A stretch of DNA of 64,000 nucleotides from assembly GCA_963766195.1 (NCBI GenBank), contig CAVXYY010000012.1:62001-126000 (forward strand). Reading direction: 5' to 3'. Origin of the DNA: JAHEFT01 sp963766195 (GTDB taxonomy: Bacteria; Pseudomonadota; Gammaproteobacteria; Xanthomonadales; SZUA-36). Each line of letters begins with the position of its first letter. Position 1 is the stretch's first letter. Both the position numbers and the translations under genes were made by a program. This document shows, one piece after another, positions 1 to 8,756 of the stretch. The notes under the pieces are model-generated. The model was not told where the DNA came from and did not search any database. It worked only from the letters and a program-made list of their open reading frames with translations.

Positions 1-672
1 TTTGAGCATTTCAACGCCTTTTTCACCCGGGAACTGGTTGACGGCGTCCGTCCCATCGATCCCGATCCCCGGTCGTTCGTTTCACCCAGTGACGGGCGGA
101 TCAGCCAATGCGGCCGGATCACCAACGACCGCATGCTGCAGGCCAAGGGTAAAACCTACTCGGTACGCTCATTGCTGGCCAACGACCCTGCATCGACCGA
201 GTTCATGAACGGCTTCTTTCACACGATCTACCTGTCGCCACGCGACTACCACCGGGTTCACATGCCGCTGGAAGGAAAATTGCAGCGCATGATCCACGTG
301 CCGGGACGCCTGTTCAGCGTGGCGCCTTATAACGTCCGGCAGGTGCCGAACCTGTTTGCCCGCAACGAACGCGTGATCAGCCTGTTCGAAACCACCCACG
401 GGATGATGGCCGTGATACTGGTCGGCGCCATGCTGGTGTCCAGCATGGAGACCGTCTGGTCCGGAGTGGTGACGCCGCCGCGCGGCAGGAAGATCACTCG
501 CGGTGACTGGTCCCGCCGTGATATCAGTCTGAAGAAAGGCCAGGAAATGGGCCGCTTCAACATGGGCTCAACCGTTATTTTGCTGCTGCCTCCCGGCGCT
601 GTTTCCTCGATCGAACATTACGAGAGTGGCGACGACGTGGTGGTCGGCCAGAAGCTCGGCCGCCTCAGGTAA
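1..672 (+). CDS. psd: Phosphatidylserine decarboxylase, 5' end outside window
   Basis: Converts phosphatidylserine to phosphatidylethanolamine at the inner membrane. The reading frame is open from base 1 and the N-terminus lies outside the window. Visible family landmarks are the FFTREL segment near the start, the SFVSP.DG.IS..G stretch, the central YLSPRDYHRVH motif with its conserved histidine, and the C-terminal GST triplet (in NMGSTVI) whose serine is self-cleaved to form the pyruvoyl cofactor. The protein ends shortly after the GST site, as expected for the small alpha chain. The frame is intact. The convergent M2 peptidase gene begins 19 bp downstream on the other strand. Confidence 0.95.
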   Translation, partial: FEHFNAFFTRELVDGVRPIDPDPRSFVSPSDGRISQCGRITNDRMLQAKGKTYSVRSLLANDPASTEFMNGFFHTIYLSPRDYHRVHMPLEGKLQRMIHVPGRLFSVAPYNVRQVPNLFARNERVISLFETTHGMMAVILVGAMLVSSMETVWSGVVTPPRGRKITRGDWSRRDISLKKGQEMGRFNMGSTVILLLPPGAVSSIEHYESGDDVVVGQKLGRLR

Positions 673-691
673 AGGAACCTCTGACGCCGAT

Positions 692-2548
692 TTACCACCC
701 GCATTGACGGCCTGCGTTCTGCTCGTCCAGCCAGGCCTGCAAGGGCGCGAAGTAATCCAGGATTGCCGTCGCATCCATCTCGGGAGAACCTGTCAGCGCT
801 TCCAGCGCTTCCGGCCAGGGCCGGCTTCTGCCCATCTCCAGCATGGCGTTCAGGCGCTCACCGGCCGCTTTGCTGCCGTAAATGGAACAGCGATGGATCG
901 GACCCTGGTTGCCCGCGATTGCGCACAGGGCGCGGTGGAACTGGAAATTGAGGATGTAGGACAGGAAATAGCGCGTGTAAGGCATGTTGGCCGGAACGTG
1001 AAACTTGGCGCCCGGATCGAAGGCATCTGCCGGTCGATCATTGGGTGCGCCAACGCCCTGGTATTGCTCGCGCAGTTGCCACCACAGGTCGTTGTACCCG
1101 TCAGGGCCAACCTCCCCGGCAAAGACCTTCCAGCGCCACTGGTCTACCAGCAGGCCAAAAGGCAGGAAGGCGATGGTTTCCAGCGCCTGGTTCATCAACA
1201 GGCCAAGGTCGCCGGATGCATCCGGCACCTCGTCGAGCAAACCGAGTTGCGCCAGGTATTCCGGCGTGATGGACAGGGAAATAGTATCTCCTAGCGCTTC
1301 GTGGAAGCCGTCGTTGGCGCTGGCGCGCCAGAGGTAACTCTGGCCTTTGTAAGCACGATAATAGTAGTTGTGGCCGAGTTCGTGGTGAATGGTCTTGAAG
1401 TCCTCCGCGTTCACGTCGATGCACATCTTGATGCGCAGGTCGTCCTGCTCGTCGATGTCCCAGGCCGAAGCATGGCACACGACGTCACGGTCGGCCGGCT
1501 TCACGAATAACGAGCGTGTCCAGAACGTTTCCGGCAGCGGCGCAAACCCGAGTGAACTGAAAAACGCCTCGCCGGTTTTTACCATCCGGATCGCATCAAA
1601 CCCTCCATTTTCCAGGATCGCGGTCAGGTCATAGGCGGTTTGTGTCTGCGGCGGAGCAACCAGGTCATAGATATTTTCCCAGCTTTGCGCCCACATATTA
1701 CCGAGCAAGTGCGCTGGAATCGGTTTGCCGGGCGGAACGATTTCACTGCCATACACTTCTTCAAGCCTGGCACGTACATGGCACTGGAGTGCCTCGTACA
1801 GGGGGCTGACTTGCGCCCACAACCGGTCCAGCTCAGCGGGGAAATCAGCCGGGTCCATGTCATAGGCTGAGCGCCACATGGCGCCGAGATTGTCGAATCC
1901 GAGCTCTGCCGCCCCTTCATTGCTCAAATCCACCTGCCGGGCATAGAGCTCCTTCATCGGTGGAGAAACGGTGCGCCAGCCCTCCCAGATTTCCAAAAGT
2001 TCATCCGGGTCGCGCGATGCAGCCATGATGTCCTCAAGTTCTCCCAGCGCCAGGCACTCACCATTTTCACGACAGTAGCTGCCGCGTCCGTAAAGGCCTT
2101 TCAGCTTCGCCCCGATTTCTGCCAACTCCGTCGTCTTGGCAGCGTCCATCGGCGCTGGGATGATGATATCGGTGAGCAGCATGTTGAGCTTGCGGACCGT
2201 GTCGTCGTCCAGGCCTTCAACACCGATGAAGCCTGCTGCCGCGCTGGCGATTTCAACCTTGGCGGCGGTGAACTGCTCATCCGTGCGGGCTGCCAGGAAT
2301 TCAGTATCTTCGGTGATGAAGTTTTGCAGGACCCAGCCCATGCGCTCATTAAGCTGCCCCAGCCGTTCCAGTTCAGCTTCAGCATTGGCCAAAAATGCCA
2401 CGGCATCTTCCGGCGTCGGCGCGGCCGGCTCGGCCGTTCCGGCGGCCCTTTCCGGATCGTCTCCTGACGTGACCCCGGGCGACTGCCCGCACGCACCCAG
2501 CAGAAGGGCGCATATCAAAATAACGATCAATTGGGCAGGCCGGTTCAT
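692..2548 (-). CDS. M2 family (angiotensin-converting-enzyme-like) peptidyl-dipeptidase, lipoprotein
   Basis: A 618-residue zinc dipeptidyl carboxypeptidase of the ACE-like M2 family. A lipoprotein signal is visible: a hydrophobic stretch followed by the lipobox LGAC, so the mature protein starts at Cys20 and is probably anchored in the envelope. The zinc motif HExxH is present as HHELGHN, with the expected downstream glutamate in the EALGD segment. Length matches single-domain bacterial M2 enzymes. It probably trims oligopeptides in the periplasm. The frame is intact. No operon partner is evident; the gene upstream runs the other way. Confidence 0.93.
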   Translation of the reverse strand: MNRPAQLIVILICALLLGACGQSPGVTSGDDPERAAGTAEPAAPTPEDAVAFLANAEAELERLGQLNERMGWVLQNFITEDTEFLAARTDEQFTAAKVEIASAAAGFIGVEGLDDDTVRKLNMLLTDIIIPAPMDAAKTTELAEIGAKLKGLYGRGSYCRENGECLALGELEDIMAASRDPDELLEIWEGWRTVSPPMKELYARQVDLSNEGAAELGFDNLGAMWRSAYDMDPADFPAELDRLWAQVSPLYEALQCHVRARLEEVYGSEIVPPGKPIPAHLLGNMWAQSWENIYDLVAPPQTQTAYDLTAILENGGFDAIRMVKTGEAFFSSLGFAPLPETFWTRSLFVKPADRDVVCHASAWDIDEQDDLRIKMCIDVNAEDFKTIHHELGHNYYYRAYKGQSYLWRASANDGFHEALGDTISLSITPEYLAQLGLLDEVPDASGDLGLLMNQALETIAFLPFGLLVDQWRWKVFAGEVGPDGYNDLWWQLREQYQGVGAPNDRPADAFDPGAKFHVPANMPYTRYFLSYILNFQFHRALCAIAGNQGPIHRCSIYGSKAAGERLNAMLEMGRSRPWPEALEALTGSPEMDATAILDYFAPLQAWLDEQNAGRQCGW

Positions 2549-2633
2549 CTGAAATTCCTTTTCATAGAATGAGCTGAGTGTGGAAAGGCTATCAGAAGCG
2601 CAACGCTTGCTCCAGCGCGCCTATAATCAAGGC

Positions 2634-3320
2634 ATGCACCGGGTCATGAAATTTTTGCTTGTAATGGCCGCTTTGCCGCTAACCGCTCCCTTAACCGGCG
2701 CCAGGGAAACCGCGGTCAGCCCGGGGGAGCTCGCCGCCAGGGCTGACCTGGTGGCCCTGGTGCAGGTCCGGGATACGGATTACCTGACCCGGCGCAACAT
2801 CCCGGTCAGCGGCAGCGCCTACCTGATGGTGCTTATTCCCTATAAGCCCAATCCGCATAAACCCCGGACGGAACCAATCGACAGGACAACGGGACTTATC
2901 GAGGTCTATGAAAAAGGCCTTCACGCGAACGCGTGCTATTTTCCCAACCCGGACGTTACCGAGGAAGGCCGGCGTTTCCTGGTTTTTCTGAAAAAGGATC
3001 CGGAGAACCCGGAACGTTTCCGGGGTATGCCGGAAGGTTGCGCACTGGATGTCCTGGTCGCGGCCGATAACGGCTATGTGCTGCGTTACCCGCTGACCGG
3101 TATAGCGCTTTCCGGCAGCATCGGGGACCTGGCCCGTGAAACGGCATTCAGCGACGGCTATGCCGTGGTGGACGATGACGAACTGCTGCCGGAACAGCGC
3201 AACGCCATGCTCAGCGCGGGTCAGATCCGGCCATACCCGGAAGACCGGTGGATCTATACCATGGGGATCGACATGGCGGCGTTCCGCGCGCTGATGGAGC
3301 AGGAAGTCCCGGAACCCTGA
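2634..3320 (+). CDS. Secreted protein of unknown function
   Basis: A 228-residue protein that I do not recognise. The frame extends upstream to a GTG at 2580, but the ATG at 2634 (or 2646) places a typical signal peptide (MKFLLVMAALPLTAPLTGA) at the very N-terminus, so a later start is preferred. The mature part is acidic, has two cysteines (in ACYFP and GCALD) that could form a disulfide, and has no catalytic motif I can name. It diverges from the M2 peptidase gene and converges on ppnN with an 8-bp gap. An exported location is inferred from the signal peptide only. Confidence 0.75.
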   Translation: MHRVMKFLLVMAALPLTAPLTGARETAVSPGELAARADLVALVQVRDTDYLTRRNIPVSGSAYLMVLIPYKPNPHKPRTEPIDRTTGLIEVYEKGLHANACYFPNPDVTEEGRRFLVFLKKDPENPERFRGMPEGCALDVLVAADNGYVLRYPLTGIALSGSIGDLARETAFSDGYAVVDDDELLPEQRNAMLSAGQIRPYPEDRWIYTMGIDMAAFRALMEQEVPEP

Positions 3321-3328
3321 ACAGTTTT

Positions 3329-4702
3329 CTACTTCACCACGCGGTAACAGGGTTGGTATTGCGATCCACTCGGCAGTTTCATGCGGTTGTTCGCGACGAA
3401 ATCGGTGAGCAGGGCATCCAGGGATTCCATGATCTCGGGGTCCCCGTTGATTTCAAACGGGCCTTTCTCCCGTATTGACCTGACTCCATCCGGCTTGACA
3501 TTTCCCGCAACGATGCCGGAAAACAGCTTTCTCAGGTTGGACGCCAGCACATGCAAAGGCAGGTCCCTGCTCAGTTCAAGTGACTTCATGTTTTCGTGCG
3601 AAGGGTCGAACGGAATCTGGAAAGAGTCCTCGATGTTGAGCAACCAGTTGTAGTAAAACGCGTCGTTGTTGGCGATCCGGTGCCGGCGAACTTTTTCCAG
3701 TCCCCGGTACATGATTTGCGCGACCTTCTCCGGGTCGCCGACGACGATGCGGTAACGCGAACTGGCCGCTTCACCCAGGGTCAGACGGATGAACTGGTCG
3801 ATCTGCTCAAAATAGCCGGTCGATCCTTTCGGCCCTGTGAATACCAGCGGCAGTGGCATCTCTGCATTGGCCGGGTTGAGCAAAATGCCCAGCAAGTAGA
3901 GAATTTCCTCGGCCGTCCCTGCCCCGCCCGGGAACACGATGATGCCGTGGCCCAGCCTGACGAATGCCTCCAGCCGTTTTTCGATATCCGGCATGATGAT
4001 CAGGTTGCTGACGATCGGGTTGGGTGCTTCGGCCGCAATAATTCCCGGCTCGGAAATTCCGACGTACCGCCGCAGACGGGTGCGTTGCTTGGAATGGCCG
4101 ATGGTGGCCCCTTTCATCGGGCCTTTCATCGCACCGGGACCACAACCGGTGACGATATTGAGGTTGCGCAGGCCCAACTCGTAACCGCAGGTCTTGGTGT
4201 ACTCGTACTCGTAGCGGCTGATGGAATGGCCGCCCCAGCACACCACCAGGTCCGGTTCGACCTGTGGAACCAACGCCTGCGCGTTGCGCAACATCTCGAA
4301 CACCGCGTTGGTGATACCCGAACCGGTGGTCAGGTCGTGGTGCTTGTTCGCGCTGATCTCGCTGTCGAAGTAAACCAGGTCCCGGATTACGGAGGAAATC
4401 AGCTCGCGGATACCCTCGATAATCTTGCCATCGACGAAAGCCGAGCCCGGCGCATTGAACAGTTCCAGCCTCAATCCGCGATTCACCTGCTGCACCTCGA
4501 TCCGGAAATCGCTGTACTGCTTCATCAACGCCTCGGCGTCATCGCTCTCATTGCCGCTGTTGAGAACCGCTAGCGAACAACGGCGGACGAGTTCCGCCAG
4601 GTCACCCTGGCTGGCGCCACGCAGACGCTCAACTTCATTGCGGCTGAGGGTGTTTAAAATTCCTGCCGGATAAAGGCGGGTGTTTACGGATTCAGACGAC
4701 AA
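3329..4702 (-). CDS. ppnN: Pyrimidine/purine-5'-nucleotide nucleosidase, PpnN (YgdH) type
   Basis: A 457-residue protein of the PpnN/YgdH family, close to the roughly 454 residues of the E. coli enzyme. It hydrolyses nucleoside 5'-monophosphates to a base and ribose 5-phosphate and is a (p)ppGpp-binding cytosolic enzyme in E. coli. The central Rossmann-like LOG (lysine decarboxylase-like) domain carries the signature PGGAGTAEE, preceded by the CGPGAMKGPMKGA stretch that lines the active site. N- and C-terminal extensions match PpnN rather than the shorter plant-type LOG proteins. The frame is intact. It is monocistronic by appearance. Confidence 0.92.
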   Translation of the reverse strand: MSSESVNTRLYPAGILNTLSRNEVERLRGASQGDLAELVRRCSLAVLNSGNESDDAEALMKQYSDFRIEVQQVNRGLRLELFNAPGSAFVDGKIIEGIRELISSVIRDLVYFDSEISANKHHDLTTGSGITNAVFEMLRNAQALVPQVEPDLVVCWGGHSISRYEYEYTKTCGYELGLRNLNIVTGCGPGAMKGPMKGATIGHSKQRTRLRRYVGISEPGIIAAEAPNPIVSNLIIMPDIEKRLEAFVRLGHGIIVFPGGAGTAEEILYLLGILLNPANAEMPLPLVFTGPKGSTGYFEQIDQFIRLTLGEAASSRYRIVVGDPEKVAQIMYRGLEKVRRHRIANNDAFYYNWLLNIEDSFQIPFDPSHENMKSLELSRDLPLHVLASNLRKLFSGIVAGNVKPDGVRSIREKGPFEINGDPEIMESLDALLTDFVANNRMKLPSGSQYQPCYRVVK

Positions 4703-4775
4703 TCATTTTCTCCCTGGATCTTAATAACATTCGGGGCGGAAAACCGCCCCGAAGTTTCTTGCATTGTAGTGCGAA

Positions 4776-7700
4776 TCAGAACCGGTAGGTCAAGCCGACC
4801 ACGACTTCCCAGGAGGAAGGCTGGCTTACACGGCCCTGGCCGGAAGGCTCAATGAACTCTTCGTAAATGTACTTGCTACCGTCTTCACTGATTTCCATGT
4901 CCACGACACCCTGGGCGCGCGGGAAGCTGGCTTCCTGCAGTACGCACCATTCGTCGTTGATCAGGTTGCACAGGTTCTTGATGGTGATCCAGCCGGCAAA
5001 CTTGTGGTCATCGCGGAAAGCCGGGAATTCCTGCTCGACGCGCAGATCGTAGTAAGTCCACCAGTTGCTTGAGAACGCGTTGCGTGGCGCAATCTCTCCG
5101 GCATACTTGTCCAGGCCGGTATCAGCCAGTGCGGCAAAAAATGCATCCTGGTTGAAGCTGTCGGCGAACATGACCAGCGGATCATTCGGGCCGGTGGGCA
5201 CATACAACAGGTGGCGGTTGCTGATGAAGTCACCAAAGGTATCGCCGTCGTCGTCCGAGAACACGTAGGAGAAGGGACGTCCCTTGTTTGCGGCGCCAAC
5301 CAGCGTGAAGTTGGTGCGGTTATTACCCCACCAGTAGGCCGAATAACCGACCCGGAACGTGAAACGATGCGGAATGTTGTAATTCGACGTGGCCAATGAC
5401 GGGGCGTTCGGGTCATCCACCGCGATATTCGCGTAGTTGGAGAACGCAACCGAACTGGTCATCGGGCTCACATCCTTGGAATCGGTATAGGCATAGCCCA
5501 CGGACCAGTCAAAGCCATTTTCATAGAACTTGGAAATGTTGATGCTGGCCTGGAAGGAACGGGCGTCACTGCCTTGTACGTTGGTCAGGATGTAATCAGT
5601 GTTGAATGCGCGGGAGTCAGTATAAATCGGCCGGCCATCTGGCGCGGTGCCGGTTTGTTCCATCGTTCCGCCGATAACGAGGGCCGAATCCTGCGCTTTC
5701 GTGTACAGCAGGTCGCCATTGACGATGTATCCGTCACCAAAAGTCCAGGTCGAGCCCAGGTTGAATTTCCAGGCCTTCGGAAGCTTGAAATCCGGATCCA
5801 GGGCATTTACACCGGAATTAGGTTCCTGGTAGGCAATCGCATCATATTGACATTGCGGAATGTCGTACAGCGGGTTGCCGCCGCCGGTCAGCGGAATGTC
5901 GAACAGTGAAAAATCGACACCCTCACCACAGTTCTCCTCCGGAGGAGAACTACGTTCGATGACAGATTCACGCAATTGCGCGATTCGGAAACCGTCATTG
6001 CTGAAATTGTTGGACAGCCAGACATTGGGGTTGCCGCCGGAGTAAAGGCCGACACCGCCACGGAAGCTCAGGTCTGAACTGAACGTGTAATTGAAGCCAA
6101 CGCGTGGCTGCAGCAGGTCCTGGCCATCAATCGTGTAGGTATTGGCGTAGCCCGCACGGTCGAAGAAGTTCTGGTTGTAGGCCGGTTGGTCACTGCTGGT
6201 GTACCAGTCATACCGCAGGCCAAAAACCAGGGTCAGGTCACCACCCATCGTGACCCACTCATCCTGCAGGTAAGCCGTGTTGACTTTGTAACCCCAGTCG
6301 GCAGCGCCATCCGCCGGGTTGTTGGTGGGGACCGCGTTGCCGTAGTAAATATCATCGGGTCTGCCCTCGCGGAACGCATCGATACATCCATTCGGATTCC
6401 CCGGGTTGCACTCCTCATCGAACCTGTTTTCCGTTTCCGTATGCTGGATAAACAGGTTGTAGACGTCCAGAACATCCAGCTCGTATCCGGCGGTCAGCAG
6501 GTGGTCACCCAACTCGTAATTGCCCGAAAACTTGTAGTTCCAGGACTCGTAGCTCAGCTTGTTGGCCTGGCGGGAGTCATCGGTTCCCATGTACACCAGG
6601 GCCTGTGAATAGATGCCGTCGCCATCAGCGTCGTTCCAGGTTTCAACCTGGACTTCACCCAAAATACCCTTGTCACGCACACCGGACCGCGATACCTGGC
6701 GGTTGTCGAGCTTGAGGTTTGACACGCGAACTTCGGTAGAAAACTTGTCCGTCCAGTTGGAGAACAATGCCCCGGTCTGGGACTTCAGTTCCGCGCCACG
6801 CTCGTAATAGTGGTCGGAAAATTCGTACTCGGTATCGTCGTCGTCCGACTCTGCCCAGTTATAACCGTCATTGTAGTTATAGGAGTACGAAGCACGGTGA
6901 TTTTCGTTGATGTCCCAATCGAGCTTGACGGTCCATTTCTCGTCTTCCACGGGAAGCGATTTAACGGCCGCACCCGGGGTATAGCCATAGACATCCCGGG
7001 CGATATTGTAGATTTCATCCAGCTGATCCTGGCTGACGCCTTGAACGACACGGCCTGAAGTCGCTGCACCGGTCGGAACCCGGTCGAACAGGTTGGCGCC
7101 TTTCAGCTTTTCATAACCCACGAAGAAGAACAATTTGTCCTGGATGATGGCGCCGCCCAGCGTGGCACCGTAGCGTTGAATGGTGTAGTCGCCGTTATCG
7201 ATCTTCTCACCCTGCAGTTTGTCACCACGCATATTGTCATTGGTGTAATCGTAAAATGCGTTGCCGTGAAACTCGTTGGAACCGGACTTGGTTACCGCGT
7301 TGACGTTACAGGCAGTGAACTGGCCGTAGTACACATCGAAAGGCGCCAGTTCGACGGCAACCTGCTGGATGGAATCATAAAGGAATGGTTGCCGTTCGGT
7401 CGGGTAGCCGTTGCTGTTCAGGCCGAAAAGATCATTCATGCGCACGCCGTCAACGGTCAAGCTGTTGTTACGCGGGTTCGCACCGGCACACTGCACCGCA
7501 CCACCGGCATAGGCCGGGTCGATATACAGTCGCGGGTCATTGCGGATGATATCCCGCAGGTCGCGGTTAATGTGCGGCATTTCTTCCATGTCCTGCAGGC
7601 CGAAAACCGTTGATGGGCCGAGCGCCATCTGTTCGGATTCAACCAGGGCGGCAGTAACGATGACCTCTTCCATCGTGCTGGCGCCAAGTTGCAGTACCAG

Positions 7701-8024
7701 GGTATAGGTGTCGCCCAGTCGCAGGTCGACATCGGTAACGGTCTTGTCAGCATAGTTGCCTGAACTGGCTTTTACCGTGTAGGGCCCACCTACCGACAGA
7801 CCACGCACAAAGACCAGTCCCGATGCATTTGACTGACTGGTCTTGAGGCTCCCGGTCCGGGTGTCGGCGATGGAAACATCGACCCCGGGTAGCGGGGCGC
7901 CATCGGGACCAACCACCGTGACACGTATGGCTGAGGTTGTTTCCTGCGCAAAACCCGCGACAGGAAACATGAGCACCAGCAGTACTGCCAGCGCCGAGAT
8001 ACAAAGTCGGAATCTGTTTGTCAT
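4776..8024 (-). CDS. TonB-dependent receptor with carboxypeptidase-regulatory-like N-terminal domain (Oar-like)
   Basis: A 1082-residue outer-membrane receptor. A signal peptide ends near FPVAGFAQ. Residues about 30-115 form a carboxypeptidase-like beta-sandwich (GxPLPGVDV, followed by SGLVFVRGL). A plug domain follows (EEVIVTA, then NNSLTVDGVRMND), and the remainder is a beta-barrel with many alternating aromatic strands ending in VVVGLTYRF, the C-terminal phenylalanine needed for barrel assembly. The N-terminal sandwich plus very long barrel resembles the Oar family, often linked to peptide or polysaccharide uptake; the substrate here is unknown. The frame is intact over 3.2 kb, in contrast to many later genes. 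Confidence 0.92.
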   Translation of the reverse strand: MTNRFRLCISALAVLLVLMFPVAGFAQETTSAIRVTVVGPDGAPLPGVDVSIADTRTGSLKTSQSNASGLVFVRGLSVGGPYTVKASSGNYADKTVTDVDLRLGDTYTLVLQLGASTMEEVIVTAALVESEQMALGPSTVFGLQDMEEMPHINRDLRDIIRNDPRLYIDPAYAGGAVQCAGANPRNNSLTVDGVRMNDLFGLNSNGYPTERQPFLYDSIQQVAVELAPFDVYYGQFTACNVNAVTKSGSNEFHGNAFYDYTNDNMRGDKLQGEKIDNGDYTIQRYGATLGGAIIQDKLFFFVGYEKLKGANLFDRVPTGAATSGRVVQGVSQDQLDEIYNIARDVYGYTPGAAVKSLPVEDEKWTVKLDWDINENHRASYSYNYNDGYNWAESDDDDTEYEFSDHYYERGAELKSQTGALFSNWTDKFSTEVRVSNLKLDNRQVSRSGVRDKGILGEVQVETWNDADGDGIYSQALVYMGTDDSRQANKLSYESWNYKFSGNYELGDHLLTAGYELDVLDVYNLFIQHTETENRFDEECNPGNPNGCIDAFREGRPDDIYYGNAVPTNNPADGAADWGYKVNTAYLQDEWVTMGGDLTLVFGLRYDWYTSSDQPAYNQNFFDRAGYANTYTIDGQDLLQPRVGFNYTFSSDLSFRGGVGLYSGGNPNVWLSNNFSNDGFRIAQLRESVIERSSPPEENCGEGVDFSLFDIPLTGGGNPLYDIPQCQYDAIAYQEPNSGVNALDPDFKLPKAWKFNLGSTWTFGDGYIVNGDLLYTKAQDSALVIGGTMEQTGTAPDGRPIYTDSRAFNTDYILTNVQGSDARSFQASINISKFYENGFDWSVGYAYTDSKDVSPMTSSVAFSNYANIAVDDPNAPSLATSNYNIPHRFTFRVGYSAYWWGNNRTNFTLVGAANKGRPFSYVFSDDDGDTFGDFISNRHLLYVPTGPNDPLVMFADSFNQDAFFAALADTGLDKYAGEIAPRNAFSSNWWTYYDLRVEQEFPAFRDDHKFAGWITIKNLCNLINDEWCVLQEASFPRAQGVVDMEISEDGSKYIYEEFIEPSGQGRVSQPSSWEVVVGLTYRF

Positions 8025-8422
8025 TGATTTTCGCCCGTGTTTATCTGCAAAGAATTGAACTGGCCGGTCTTACGTGGCGACGGTCAAATCAGCCCGGATA
8101 GTGTGCCCATGTTCCGGGATGTCCGACCTCTTTTTTCGCCCCGTCCTTCCGCCTCCTCCCAACCATCGAAATGGCGCGCCAATTCTAACAGAAAAATTGT
8201 TACAAAATTTTAACAAAAGTTGCTTTTTTTGAGTCTTTTCTCAAGCAGTTCTTACAGAATAATTCGCAGGTTACTGTATAGAATGACTATTCTCTGAATC
8301 ACCAATTTCAAAATAATTGATCCGGAGCAATTGGACCGCATTTTTGAGTGGCTGCTTCTTCCAAAACCCGGTGCGCTTCTATAGAATGAGCGCCCCTCGC
8401 CGGCGTTATGCCGGCGCGAGCA
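8025..8422. other. Gene-free leader between the TonB receptor and tRNA-Pro
   Basis: About 400 bp without a supported gene. It holds the upstream region of the TonB-dependent receptor (minus strand) and the promoter side of tRNA-Pro (plus strand). The part around 8180-8330 is much richer in A and T than the flanking genes, as expected for promoters. A TAGAAT -10-like hexamer is present on the minus strand near 8184-8189. Nothing else could be supported. Confidence 0.5.
8197..8216. promoter_or_regulatory. Palindrome TTGTTA-N8-TAACAA upstream of the receptor gene
   Basis: A perfect 6-bp inverted repeat with an 8-bp spacer in the A+T-rich leader of the TonB-dependent receptor, just upstream of the TAGAAT hexamer. 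It could be an operator. No regulator is assigned. Confidence 0.25.
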
Positions 8423-8499
8423 CGGGGTGTAGCTCAGCCTGGTAGAGCACTGCCTTCGGGAGGCAGGGGCCGGAGGTTCGAATCCTCTCACCCCGACCA
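8423..8499 (+). tRNA. tRNA-Pro(CGG)
   Basis: A 77-nt cloverleaf with encoded CCA. The acceptor stem CGGGGTG pairs with CACCCCG. The anticodon stem CTGCC/GGCAG encloses the loop TTCGGGA, giving anticodon CGG, which reads proline CCG codons. The T arm GGAGGTTCGAATCCTC is canonical. It is followed by an intrinsic terminator and by a partial tandem duplication of its own 3' end. Confidence 0.97.
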
Positions 8500-8539
8500 A
8501 TCACAACAAAACGGCCCACGCGGCCGTTTTTTTGTGATC
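8500..8539 (+). terminator. Intrinsic terminator of tRNA-Pro
   Basis: The stem ACGGCC/GGCCGT with loop CACGC is followed by seven T residues. An outer arm ATCACAA/TTGTGAT extends the stem on both sides. A second identical copy occurs at 8675-8714 inside the tandem repeat. Confidence 0.8.
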
Positions 8540-8543
8540 CGTC

Positions 8544-8657
8544 ATGGCGAGGGTTCGAACCGAAAAGAGGTTCGACAAAATTGTCGGGAACAATTTTGAA
8601 CGTCGAAGCGAAGCGCAGACGGCCCCGAAGGGGCGAAGGGCAGGATGCCCGGAGTAA
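8544..8657 (+). CDS. Small basic reading frame within the tRNA-tail repeat
   Basis: A 37-codon frame starting ATG right after the tRNA terminator and closing with TAA at the junction to the second repeat copy. The peptide is basic (MARVRTEKR, FDKIVGNNFERR, then APKGRRAGCPE). A similar peptide pattern (FDK..G..F.R, then APEG...GC.E) is encoded after tRNA-Arg(ACG) near 40.3 kb. E. coli tyrT repeats also carry a small protamine-like frame (tpr). Translation is unproven; its beginning overlaps an inverted copy of the tRNA T arm, so RNA-level selection could explain the similarity. Confidence 0.35.
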   Translation: MARVRTEKRFDKIVGNNFERRSEAQTAPKGRRAGCPE

Positions 8658-8756
8658 TCCTCTCACCCCGACCAATCACAACAAAACGGCCCACGCGGCC
8701 GTTTTTTTGTGATCCGTCATGGCGAGGGTTCGAACCGAAAAGAGGTTCGCGTTTTT

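Larger units (their letters stand above)
8481..8749 (+). repeat. tRNA-tail tandem repeat, 175-bp unit, about 1.5 copies
   Basis: Copy 1 begins at 8481 with the last 19 nt of tRNA-Pro, followed by the terminator hairpin and the start of a small reading frame. At 8656, exactly 175 bp later, the same 19 nt of tRNA 3' end, the terminator and the first bases of the frame recur, and identity stops at 8749 next to the end of the convergent gene. The design matches the E. coli tyrT operon, where repeats of about 178 bp each start with a copy of the tRNA 3' end (rtT RNA). Confidence 0.85.

Noticed and set aside
8252..8675. Minus-strand frames with GVRGFEPPAPASRRQCS-like peptides
   Set aside because: They are translations of the antisense strand of tRNA-Pro and its duplicated tail, a common false gene.
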